Positions 7,856 through 16,800 of a DNA stretch of 42,489 nt are shown in pieces (position 1 is the stretch's first letter; each line of letters opens with the position of its first letter). The stretch is taken from contig PBTE01000060.1 of NCBI GenBank assembly GCA_002726515.1, positions 1 to 42,489 of the forward strand, written 5' to 3'. The position numbers were made by a program, and so were the translations under genes. The stretch is from Planctomycetaceae bacterium. GTDB lineage: Bacteria > Planctomycetota > Planctomycetia > Pirellulales > Pirellulaceae. The notes beneath the pieces are model-generated. The model was not told where the DNA came from, did not search any database, and saw nothing but the letters and a program-made list of their open reading frames with translations.

Positions 7856-9159
7856 CAGTCATACTTTCGAATGGAATCTTCAGGAAAAACAACGATGGGA
7901 AATACTCGCTCAAACGGCCAGTTCCCAACCTTACCGTTGACGATCAATTTCCACTGGATTGAATTGTTCGGCGATCGAAAGGAATGCATCACTTTTTCAG
8001 GAAGATGTAGTTCGCATTCGTGCTCAAAAGCCGAGTCTCGCTTGGATCGAACCTGTTCCAGTTTCAGGATTGTGTCTTCCCGCACGCGACGAACTTCTGT
8101 ACGGACATCGGTCCCTTGACGATACGTTGCCTGCTCGTCACACGCGAGTAACAAGTTCAGGTGTTGCAGATCCATGTGGCTACTCTGGGTCAGCAGTAAA
8201 CGACAACTGGTTCCCGGAGAAAGGGGATAGTGTGATATTTCGACACTGGTTGGCCCAATTCCCACCAAAAAAGCCAACTGCTGAAACAGGTCGTACACTG
8301 ACCACGAAGCAAGTGCCAGGAATACAACGGTGACTACTCCTAACATCCACTCGCCCTTCCCTTCCAGAAAACCGCGCACCACAACCTGCACAAACACGGC
8401 TGCAATGCTGGTCCACACCAGGGAAAACACCACTGCTGCCAACAATCGTAAAACAGGAGAATGAGCAATCGGCAGGCGATAGGCAAAGTGGATACCAGGA
8501 CTGTTCGTCATTTCAACGTCGTCAGGAACCGATGGATAGTCGATGATCGTATTGTTGGTATCGCCTGCCAGATCCAAATCGGCAGCGCGCTGTGCGATCG
8601 AGGATCGCCGTTCCGGCGTGGTTCCTTCATGAACGACTGTCCAGCCAACACCACCGGCACCAATCAAAACCAGCGAGACCAAGGTGACGATTACCAGGGT
8701 AAAGCGATATCGAGTAGGTTCGGTCGTTTGTATCTGCCGCAAATCCCCCAGGGAATGCCAGCAAGTACAGTCTTGGCCAATTTCGAACTTTCCCAGTTCC
8801 AACAACGCCGCTTCCTGTTCGATCGGTGGGCCAGCGATTCGCACCCACACAGGTTCAGAATGTGTTTTCAGCTTGACGAGAATTTCAGGCTGAAAATTTG
8901 GTGAGCCAACCGGGGCATCTGTCACATTTTGCCGGTGATCGACAACCTTTCCTGTCGCTTCAATGAAAAAAAGTTCTGGAAAATAGTGGCGTGAAGGCCA
9001 GTTACCCAGTCGAACTGATGTGAGGATCACGACAAGCGACAGGGAACCCAGCAAAAACAGAAACGCAAAGAACAGAGCTTCTCCCAAACTTCCCAGCAGG
9101 CGGGAACCAGATCTCCGAGCGCCTCGTTTTTTCCCCCAGGGCTTCAGCCAACGTAACAC
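7855..9159 (-). CDS. DUF3592-like membrane protein, first gene of the operon
   Basis: The 434-residue protein starts at GTG 9159, supported by GAGGAG 9 nt upstream. It has a basic N-terminus and a transmembrane helix (ALFFAFLFLLGSLSLVVIL). A DUF3592-like extracytoplasmic segment follows (ELFFIEATGKVVDHRQ ... VWVRIAGPPIEQEA). Three more hydrophobic helices come next (LVIVTLVSLVLIGAGGVGW; LLAAVVFSLVWTSIAAVFV; LGVVTVVFLALASW). A soluble C-terminal domain has beta-sandwich character (CRLLLTQSS ... ECELHLPEKVMHSF ... SIQWKLIVNGKV ... VFPIVVFP). This resembles the arrestin-like neighbour it overlaps. The overall plan suggests a membrane anchor that presents or recruits the beta-sandwich modules. 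No catalytic motif is visible, and the pathway is unknown. Confidence 0.75.
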   Translation of the reverse strand: MLRWLKPWGKKRGARRSGSRLLGSLGEALFFAFLFLLGSLSLVVILTSVRLGNWPSRHYFPELFFIEATGKVVDHRQNVTDAPVGSPNFQPEILVKLKTHSEPVWVRIAGPPIEQEAALLELGKFEIGQDCTCWHSLGDLRQIQTTEPTRYRFTLVIVTLVSLVLIGAGGVGWTVVHEGTTPERRSSIAQRAADLDLAGDTNNTIIDYPSVPDDVEMTNSPGIHFAYRLPIAHSPVLRLLAAVVFSLVWTSIAAVFVQVVVRGFLEGKGEWMLGVVTVVFLALASWSVYDLFQQLAFLVGIGPTSVEISHYPLSPGTSCRLLLTQSSHMDLQHLNLLLACDEQATYRQGTDVRTEVRRVREDTILKLEQVRSKRDSAFEHECELHLPEKVMHSFRSPNNSIQWKLIVNGKVGNWPFERVFPIVVFPEDSIRKYD

Positions 9160-9350
9160 ACTCAGTCACTCCTCACGTGTCAAACACCGGGTATCCTCTG
9201 ACCGGATCCTTCCCAGAAGTGAAATCAATCCACCCGTTCTCTAGTCGGCTTCCTCTACCGGTTGAGACTGCGGTATCCTGTTAAGGTCTCGTCGTTGAAG
9301 TCATGCCCCAGTTTAATCGACACGATGCTTTCGGACAGCGGGAGTAACCC

Positions 9351-10709
9351 ATGAAAACTATCAACCTTTCGATCATTTGCGCATCCCTGCTGGCGGATTT
9401 CGTTGCAAAACAAGATTCCAAGCCGTGTGGCGGCATCAACAATCCCTTCCCAGGATTACGATGGAAGGCGATTGGGGGGGTGATTGTTGTCGGACTGATA
9501 GGAAGCACCCAAGTAAAAACGGTCTCTTTGGCTGGAGATTGGCCTCAAATTCTGGGACCCCAACGGAACGGGGTAGCCCGGGACGAACCGATTCCAGGCC
9601 GATGGCCTGCGTCAGGTCCGACCACAGTCTGGGAACAGACGATCGGCAGTGGGTACGCCGGTCCCGCGGTTCGGGAAAACCAGGTGATTCTTTTTCATCG
9701 GACGGGCGGAAGTGAGATCCTGGAAGCCTTGGATGGGAAAACGGGTGACCGAATCTGGACAACCGATTTCAAGGCAACCTACCGCGGAGGAGTCAATCCG
9801 GATCACGGCCCGCGTTGCGTGCCTATTATTCATGGGGAACACGTGTTCGCTTTTGGTGCGGCAGGAGACCTGTATTGTGTTCGTTGGAGTACTGGCGACA
9901 GCGTGTGGACACGACATCTCTACTCCGACTACCAGGCGGATGAAGGATATTTCGGAGCAGGCAGCACGCCGATCATCATCGACAACAAACTACTGGTGAA
10001 TGTCGGGGGCAAAGAGAACGCTGGCATCGTTGCAGTATCAGTTGAATCTGGAAAAACACTCTGGGCAACGACGGACGAAAAAGCAAGTTACTCGTCTCCC
10101 GTACTCACCAGGATCAACGGACAACGGTACGTTTGCTTCATCACTCGACTGAACGCGGTCGTAGTCGACCCACGAGATGGGTCGGTGGCAATGCGATTGC
10201 CGTTTGGAAAACGTGGGCCGACGGTCAACGCCGCATCACCGCTCATTATCGGCGACCGATTATTTCTGTCAGCAAGCTATGGAATCGGTGCCGTAATGGC
10301 ACGCTTATCGATGGATGGCCTGCGAGTTGTATGGGCCAAACAAGAGACTCTGGCAAGCCAGTACAACTCGGCCGTTTATCGCGATGGTTATCTCTATGGA
10401 ATTGACGGTCGGGAAGACGCCGGGGCAGCCTCGTTACAGTGTGTCGCTGCTGATTCGGGAGATGTGGCTTGGAGTCAGACAGACTTTGGCAATGCCAATC
10501 TGATTCTCGTCGGGACACGCATCTTAGCGATCCACTCCGATGGCCGGTTGACGTTGTTACGGGCCATGCCAAACAGTTTTCAGATCGAACAACAAAGCCG
10601 CCTGTTTCCGGACACGAGCCGAGCGTTGCCCGCGCTTTCCAATGGCCTGTTATTTGCAAGGAACAGCAGCACATTAAAATGCGTTCGTGTCGCCAACCAC
10701 ACCCAGTAG
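9351..10709 (+). CDS. Exported PQQ-like / BamB-type beta-propeller protein
   Basis: The 452-residue protein starts at ATG 9351 with GGGAG about 6 nt upstream. A hydrophobic segment (AIGGVIVVGLIGSTQVKTVSL) around residues 42-60 probably acts as an uncleaved or late signal anchor. The mature part begins with GDWPQILGPQRNGVARD, typical of planctomycete PQQ-repeat proteins (GDWPxxxGPxRNG). Blade motifs follow: LEALDGKTGDRIWTTDF, LYCVRWSTGDSVWTRHL, IVAVSVESGKTLWAT and LQCVAADSGDVAWSQ, each of the form 'AlDaxTGkxxW'. Such proteins are assigned to protein-protein interaction at the envelope or to quinoprotein-like folds, usually without bound PQQ. The gene stands alone; no dehydrogenase cofactor genes are adjacent. 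Confidence 0.85.
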   Translation: MKTINLSIICASLLADFVAKQDSKPCGGINNPFPGLRWKAIGGVIVVGLIGSTQVKTVSLAGDWPQILGPQRNGVARDEPIPGRWPASGPTTVWEQTIGSGYAGPAVRENQVILFHRTGGSEILEALDGKTGDRIWTTDFKATYRGGVNPDHGPRCVPIIHGEHVFAFGAAGDLYCVRWSTGDSVWTRHLYSDYQADEGYFGAGSTPIIIDNKLLVNVGGKENAGIVAVSVESGKTLWATTDEKASYSSPVLTRINGQRYVCFITRLNAVVVDPRDGSVAMRLPFGKRGPTVNAASPLIIGDRLFLSASYGIGAVMARLSMDGLRVVWAKQETLASQYNSAVYRDGYLYGIDGREDAGAASLQCVAADSGDVAWSQTDFGNANLILVGTRILAIHSDGRLTLLRAMPNSFQIEQQSRLFPDTSRALPALSNGLLFARNSSTLKCVRVANHTQ

Positions 10710-10765
10710 CCCCCCGGAGCGGGTCACGACCTTCGACAAAAAAGACTCCCCGACTGGCAAGCTTA

Positions 10766-11026
10766 CTACCGCACAGATTTGGAGCGATAAAACCCTACGC
10801 CCTCGAGTGCCTTGTAAACCTCTTCCAACGTCTTTTCGCCAAAGTTGGAAATATTCAATAAATCTGCACGAGTACAATGCAACAGATCGCGCACCGTAAA
10901 GATGCCGCGCTCTTCCAAGCAGTTAGTCGTTCGCACCGAAAGTCCGATCTCGGCTGTACTCATCTCAAGTCGCTCGTTTTGTTCTACCTTCTCTTCACGT
11001 ATCAGGCTGAGCGGAATGCGTGTCAT
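10766..11026 (-). CDS. Stand-alone RNA polymerase alpha C-terminal-domain protein
   Basis: The 86-residue protein starts at ATG 11026 with AGGAG 9 nt upstream. A longer in-frame extension upstream looks non-coding. After a basic/acidic linker (TRIPLSLIREEKVEQNERLE) it is almost entirely an alpha-CTD helix-hairpin-helix fold (IGLSVRTTNCLEERGIF ... LLNISNFGEKTLEEVYKAL). By E. coli alpha numbering the DNA-contact residues R265, N268, C269, L270, G296, K298 and E302 are kept, while K271 is Glu and S299 is Thr. There is no alpha-NTD, so it cannot assemble into core polymerase by itself. It may bind DNA, or compete with or substitute for alpha-CTD. It is divergent from pcrA/uvrD, sharing a 381-bp control region. 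Confidence 0.85.
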   Translation of the reverse strand: MTRIPLSLIREEKVEQNERLEMSTAEIGLSVRTTNCLEERGIFTVRDLLHCTRADLLNISNFGEKTLEEVYKALEGVGFYRSKSVR

Positions 11027-11303
11027 AGATAGGGTCTCCTTACACCAAACATATATTGACCAGACATAGAGCAGTGACTCGTCTTGATGCTCACTAGTTG
11101 CATCAGCGACTTTTTCATGCCGTCGAATTGCAAGTCGCACGAAATCACTTCTAGCAAACCGTAAATATACCCAATCTTCCGGCATGCGGGAGCAGGCGTC
11201 CCCGTTTTGGAAAAACTCTGTTGGCGATCCTTGCTGAGTCCGTCAAACTTGCCACATCGCGTCAAGCCAAAAGTTTCGTGTTTTTGGGTTTGACGGCATG
11301 CGT

Positions 11304-11394
11304 GCCAGCTGAAGGAGGTCTCACCGGGCAACTCCTTGCAAACATCGTGATAGCATTCCCCGACGTCTCGCTTACCCACCTGCCTTCAGCTGGC
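11304..11394. repeat. Spaced 12-bp inverted repeat upstream of pcrA
   Basis: GCCAGCTGAAGG (11304-11315) is repeated in inverted orientation as CCTTCAGCTGGC (11383-11394), 67 bp apart. With one extra base, the similarity runs four further positions (AGGT against CAGGT). The right arm ends 1 bp before the TATAAT box of pcrA, the position expected for an operator. Each arm contains the palindrome CAGCTG. Confidence 0.6.
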
Positions 11395-11401
11395 GTATAA
11401 T
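11372..11401 (+). promoter_or_regulatory. Candidate leaderless promoter of pcrA
   Basis: TATAAT (11396-11401) matches consensus fully. A weak -35 (TTACCC, 11372-11377) lies 18 bp upstream. Only 6 nt separate the -10 from the ATG at 11408, so transcription would begin at or next to the start codon. Confidence 0.5.
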
Positions 11402-11407
11402 GGACCC

Positions 11408-13708
11408 ATGGAGCGACAGCCTTCATCAGTCGATTTGCTTGCGTCCCTGACCGAAGCTCAGCGCCAGGCCGTGCAGCATGTGGATGGACCACTGATTGTC
11501 CTGGCCGGGCCAGGTAGCGGCAAAACCCGCGTCGTCACCCATCGAATTGCCTATCTGTTACAGCAGGGAATCGCAGCCCGACAGATCTTGGGGCTTACAT
11601 TCACCAACAAAGCGGCCGAGGAAATGCGCGCCAGGATCCAAAGGCTCGTGCCAGGCGAGTCTGTCTGGATGGGCACCTTCCACCGGTTTTGTGCGCGCAT
11701 GCTACGCGAGCATGCCGGCTATGTTGGGTTGGAAGAAAATTTTTCGATTTATGACACCAACGACAGTCTGGACGCAATCAAACGTGTTATCGAAGAACAG
11801 CAGGTGGAACTGGTGCGCACCTCGCCCCGGAGAATTGCTCAGGAAATCAGCCGTGCCAAAAACAATCTCATCACTGCGGAGAACTACGAGTCTCGCCCGG
11901 GAGATCGGTTGGGCAACCTGGTTGCTCAGATCTATCCGGACTACCAAAAAACGCTGATCAACTCCAATGCAGTTGATTTTGATGATTTGTTGTTGCACTT
12001 GGCCAGTCTGCTAAACAAAAACCATGACTTGAGGGCGAGCCTGGATGACACATTTCGTTACGTGTTGGTGGACGAGTATCAAGACACGAACTTGGCGCAA
12101 TATGCGATCGCCCGTGCTCTCTCGATCGATCACCCCCACCTGTGCGTAACCGGGGACCCGGACCAATCTATCTACAGTTGGCGAGGGGCCAACCTGTCGA
12201 ACATTCTCGAGTTCGAAAAGGATTTCGCGAATGTCCAGGTTGTGCGACTGGAACAGAACTATCGCAGCACCAAGAGAATTTTACGTGTAGCAGACGCTTT
12301 GATTGCGCGCAACACACAACGCAAGGAAAAGATTTTATTTACCGAGAACATGGAAGGAAGTGCCGTGAAACTCACGGCCTATGCCGACCAAATGGATGAA
12401 GCCGAAAGTATTGCATCAAGCCTGGCCGGCCAAATTCGTTCAGGCCAACGTCGGGCCCGCGACTGTGCCATTTTCTATCGCGTGAACGCCTTGTCACGTG
12501 TCCTGGAACAAGCCCTCTATGAACAGGGAGTCCCTTACCAGATCGTCAGTGGAGTTGAATTCTATCAGCGTCAAGAAATTAAAGACGTTCTGGCTTATCT
12601 GCATTTAATCAACAATCCCCGGAATGACATCGCTCTACAGAGGGTGATTAACCGACCTTCACGTGGCATCGGTAAAGTAACTTTAAACCGTCTGGCGGGA
12701 CATGCGACGCGGTATGGTTTGTCGATGCTTGAAGCAGCCAGACAGACTCACCTGCTGCAAAGTCTCAGTCGTCGCGCTGCCAAGGCGATATCCGATTTCG
12801 TCGGTCTGATGGATCATCTTCGAAGTGTTGCGGATGCTCCTCTTGAAGAACTTCTCGGGCATGTGATCACCGAATCCGGATATGAAGCGCATTTGCAGAG
12901 TTCCGGGGCATCGGTCGATGAAGAACGGCTTGACAACATTCGAGAATTACTTTCTGCCGCACGCCAGTTTGACGAAAACAACCTCGAGGCAACTGCCTTG
13001 GATGCTTTTCTCGAACGGGTCTCCCTGGTCAGCGATACGGATGCCTTTGAGTCCGAACCTGATCAAGTCACCCTGATGACATTACATGCCGCCAAGGGTC
13101 TGGAATTTCCCGTCGTCTTCATCACAGCCATTGAGGAAGGAATTTTGCCTCATCAGCGCAACAAGGAAGAATTACATTTATTGGAAGAAGAGCGGCGTTT
13201 GCTGTTTGTAGGCATCACTCGCGCCCAGGAAGAATTGCACTTGAGCATGGCCACCTACCGAGATTTTCGCGGAAGTCGTCGGCCAGCGGTGCCTAGTTCG
13301 TTCCTCGTGGAATTGCCCCGCCAGGAAATCGAATTACTTCGTTCCGAGGAGGCGAGTGTCGCATCGACTTCCTATGTCGAGTCCTACGAAGAAGTTCCCG
13401 TCTACTCGAATCGACCGACTGCAAAGGTTCCTGCCACAAGAGGTTCTTCCAACCGTGGTCTCATAACCGCTGCTGACATGTTGGAACGGGACACCGGAGC
13501 AGAAAACGCCACCCGGCACCCGTCTCCTGAAGATTTTGTTGTGGGGATGACAGTGGCGCACCCGGAGTATCAACTTGGAAAGGTTGTTGCACTGCATGGC
13601 CAGGGAGACAAACGCACAGCTACCATCCACTTCTTTGCCGAATCCTCCCAAAAAAAGTTTCAGATTGCTAAAAGCAATCTCCGCCCCATCGGCAAGGGCG
13701 AAGAATAA
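11408..13708 (+). CDS. pcrA: UvrD/PcrA-type ATP-dependent DNA helicase
   Basis: This 766-residue SF1A helicase carries all expected motifs. The Q motif LTEAQRQAVQHVDGPLIVLA leads into Walker A GPGSGKT (~res 33-39). Then come GLTFTNKAAEEM (Ia), LVDEYQDTN (II), TGDPDQSIYSWRGA (III), LEQNYRST (IV), TLMTLHAAKGLEFPVVF (V, ~res 555) and LLFVGITRAQEEL (VI). The C-terminal Tudor-like domain (VGMTVAHPEYQLGKVVAL) is the module that in PcrA/UvrD contacts RNA polymerase. The enzyme unwinds DNA 3'-5' in nucleotide excision and mismatch repair and pulls back stalled RNA polymerase. No Shine-Dalgarno precedes the start, and a TATAAT box ends 6 nt before the ATG. mfd follows 119 bp downstream on the same strand. 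Confidence 0.95.
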   Translation: MERQPSSVDLLASLTEAQRQAVQHVDGPLIVLAGPGSGKTRVVTHRIAYLLQQGIAARQILGLTFTNKAAEEMRARIQRLVPGESVWMGTFHRFCARMLREHAGYVGLEENFSIYDTNDSLDAIKRVIEEQQVELVRTSPRRIAQEISRAKNNLITAENYESRPGDRLGNLVAQIYPDYQKTLINSNAVDFDDLLLHLASLLNKNHDLRASLDDTFRYVLVDEYQDTNLAQYAIARALSIDHPHLCVTGDPDQSIYSWRGANLSNILEFEKDFANVQVVRLEQNYRSTKRILRVADALIARNTQRKEKILFTENMEGSAVKLTAYADQMDEAESIASSLAGQIRSGQRRARDCAIFYRVNALSRVLEQALYEQGVPYQIVSGVEFYQRQEIKDVLAYLHLINNPRNDIALQRVINRPSRGIGKVTLNRLAGHATRYGLSMLEAARQTHLLQSLSRRAAKAISDFVGLMDHLRSVADAPLEELLGHVITESGYEAHLQSSGASVDEERLDNIRELLSAARQFDENNLEATALDAFLERVSLVSDTDAFESEPDQVTLMTLHAAKGLEFPVVFITAIEEGILPHQRNKEELHLLEEERRLLFVGITRAQEELHLSMATYRDFRGSRRPAVPSSFLVELPRQEIELLRSEEASVASTSYVESYEEVPVYSNRPTAKVPATRGSSNRGLITAADMLERDTGAENATRHPSPEDFVVGMTVAHPEYQLGKVVALHGQGDKRTATIHFFAESSQKKFQIAKSNLRPIGKGEE

Positions 13709-13801
13709 GCTGAGCCCATGCTGTCACCTGTTGGACTGTTGCTGCAGGGACAGCAGCTAGAAACCATCAACACTGCTCTGACCTTGACGGAGAATTCTAC
13801 T

Positions 13802-13807
13802 TACAAT
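13802..13807 (+). promoter_or_regulatory. Candidate -10 box upstream of mfd
   Basis: TACAAT matches the consensus at 5 of 6 positions and lies 20 nt before the mfd ATG. The only good -35-like hexamer (TTGACG, 13784) is too close, 12 bp away, so support is partial. Confidence 0.3.
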
Positions 13808-13827
13808 GGGAAGCAAGATAGGATCCG

Positions 13828-16800
13828 ATGAACTCCTCAACGGCGACGCTTACCGAAACGGATCGGCTACGCCAGCTATCCCGTTGTTTGGCTGCACAAA
13901 AAGACTTCGTTCAAGTTGTTGCTTCCCTCGAATCTGGTGGGATTGCCAATATTGACGGAGTTTGGGGGTCTTCGTGCGCGCTGGTTGCCGCTGAACTGCT
14001 ACGCCAACGTCACAACGATCTTCAGGGGCCCATTGTCGCCGTCTCTGGGTCATCCAATGCGGGTGACGATTTCTCTGACGACCTGGCGTTATTTACAGAA
14101 CTGCCGATTACTGAATTTCCCGCTCGACTCGCTGCTGAGGGCAATCCCCTCCTGCAAGATGAAAATGAAGGCCAGCGTCTGCGGATTTTGAAAGAGCTGA
14201 TGACAGGCCACTGTGCCCCTTTAGTCGTGGCCAGTATCCAGAGCCTGTTGCAACCGGTTCCTCCCAAGTCGTACTTAGCAGCCAACACGCGGGTGCTCCG
14301 ACAAGGGGAGCGACTGGACCTGGAGTCGTTACTCTCCTGGCTCGTCGATAGTGGTTATCACAACACGAGCGCCGTGGAACTGCCCTGTGAGTTCTCAATC
14401 CGGGGGGGAATCCTGGATGTCTTTGCGGCGGATTGGACTTTACCTGTCCGGATTGAACTGTTTGATGACGAGATCAGCTCGCTCCGCCGATTTGAAGTTG
14501 CGACTCAGCGCAGCATTGACATTCTGGACGAAATCGACATCACTGCGTTGGGGTCCGACTTCGTCACCCAGGACCACTTTTTTTCTTTCCTGCCCGAGGA
14601 CACCTGGTTTCTGCTGCTGGATCCGGAGTCTGTTCAAACCGCAGGTTCTCATTACGTGGAACGATTGGAAAGACCGCAAGATCAGCACAGCGTTCCCGAA
14701 ACATTCAAGCGGATTGCACAATTCGCTAACGTCAGTGCCTCGACATTGGCTCAGGGCACTTGGGAAACGCAATGTCGCCTGCCGGTTGAGTCAGTGGAAC
14801 GCTTCAGCGGCGATGTCCAAAAGGTACGCGAAGAGTTGGAACAGTACCATGACCGCGAAGAGGTCTTTGTACTGTGTCAAACCGAAGGTGAAGTCCAAAG
14901 ACTCCAGGAGATTTTTAGAGACACAGCGCTAGCAAGTCGCGGCAAACTGCACTTTCCGGTCGGACGTTTGCAATCTGGATTCCGCTTGACCTCTGAGCGA
15001 ATCGTTCTGGTCAGTGGCAACGAACTCTTTCACCGCACAGACATCCGGCGAATGCCCAACCGTCGCTTAGGAAAAAAGATCGACAACTTCCTTGATTTGA
15101 GAGCAGGAGACCTCGTCGTACACTTGTCGCACGGCATTGGGCGCTATCGCGGTCTTGAACTGCTCGACAAGGAGATCTCCGTCGAAGAACATCTTGCCAT
15201 CGAGTTTCAAGGTGGAACAAAAATTTACGTTCCAGCGTCTAAGATTGGGCTGGTACAGAAATACATTGGAAGCACAAAAAGTCGCCCACGTTTGGCCCGC
15301 ATTGGCAGCAAAACATGGGTTCGCCAAAAGCAAGCAGCCGAATTGGCAGCCGTCGACCTGGCTTCAGAAATGCTGCAACTGCAGGCCACGAGGTCCTCCA
15401 GACCGGGTATTTCCTTCACTTGTGACACTCAGTGGCAGCAAGAATTTGATGCCCTCTTTCCTTATGAGGAAACACCCGACCAATGGATCGCCATGCAAGA
15501 CATCCGCGCGGACATGGTTCAGGTTCGGCCCATGGACCGACTGCTGTGTGGCGATGTGGGGTTCGGAAAAACGGAACTGGCAATTCGAGCGGCCTTCACC
15601 GCTATCGACAACGGTTATCAAGTGGCCGTGTTGGTTCCGACCACGATTCTTGCAGAACAGCATTTCCGGACTTTTCAGGAGCGCATGTCCGAGTTTCCCT
15701 GCCGGGTCGCGCGACTCAGCCGATTTTGTTCAGGCACCGAACAACGTGAAGTTTTGGCGGGTTTGTGCTCCGGGAAAATTGATGTCGTGATCGGTACACA
15801 TCGCTTGGCGTCGAAGGACGTGGCCTTTCAAAATCTCGGACTGGTGGTGATAGACGAGGAACAGCGATTCGGCGTGGAAGTCAAAGAACGACTCAAAACT
15901 TTGCGGACAACGGTGGACGTACTCACCATGACTGCCACCCCCATCCCCCGCACACTGCACATGTCACTGGTGGGAGTCCGCGATATCTCGAACCTGACAA
16001 CGGCTCCTGAAGAACGTATAGCGGTTGAGACTCGTGTTGCTCGCTTCCACCATGACACCATTCGACAGGCGATCATTCGGGAACTCAATCGGGGTGGCCA
16101 GATCTACTTCGTACACAACCGGGTGAATGACATTGGCATCCTGGCCAATCGCTTACAGCAGATAGTACCCGAAGCGCGGCTGCAGATTGGGCACGGGCAG
16201 ATGGCGGAGGCCGAGTTAGAACAAGTCATGATGGACTTCGTTGATCACCGCTTCGACCTATTGGTGGCCACAACCATCGTCGAAAGTGGTCTCGACATCC
16301 CCAATGCCAACACAATTTTCGTCGACGAGGCCGACCGCTATGGACTGGCAGATCTGCACCAGTTGCGTGGTCGGGTAGGACGTTACAAACACAGGGCCTA
16401 CTGCTATCTTTTGATCGACGCCGCCAAAAACGTCACCCCGAATGCGGCCCGCCGCCTGCGCGCCATAGAAGAATTCAGTGATATGGGGGCCGGTTTTGCA
16501 ATCGCGATGCGGGACCTCGAGATCCGCGGCGCGGGCAATATTCTGGGAACGCAGCAAAGTGGACATATTGCTGCGGTTGGTTACGAGTTGTATTGCGACC
16601 TGTTGGAGCAATCTGTCCGTAAACTGCAGCAGAAACCACCCAAAACCGAAATTGATGTGGCCCTTGATTTGCCCGGCCAGGCTTATTTACCCAACGACTA
16701 CGTGCCGGATATGCGCAGCAAAATCGATTTTTATCGAAGATTTTCCCGCATTTCCAGCGACGACGAATTGGAGAAACTGGCCGAGGAACTACGGGACCGG

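Larger units (their letters stand above)
11027..11407. other. Divergent control region between the alpha-CTD gene and pcrA
   Basis: No gene is supported here. The region holds a spaced 12-bp inverted repeat and a consensus -10 box abutting the pcrA start codon, both listed separately. Confidence 0.6.

Noticed and set aside
9178..9183. TTGACA on the minus strand upstream of the DUF3592-like operon
   Set aside because: No -10-like hexamer at 15-19 bp; the expected position falls on the start codon.
11023..11379. 118-codon minus-strand frame covering the alpha-CTD/pcrA control region
   Set aside because: It overlaps the promoter and inverted repeat and has no family resemblance.
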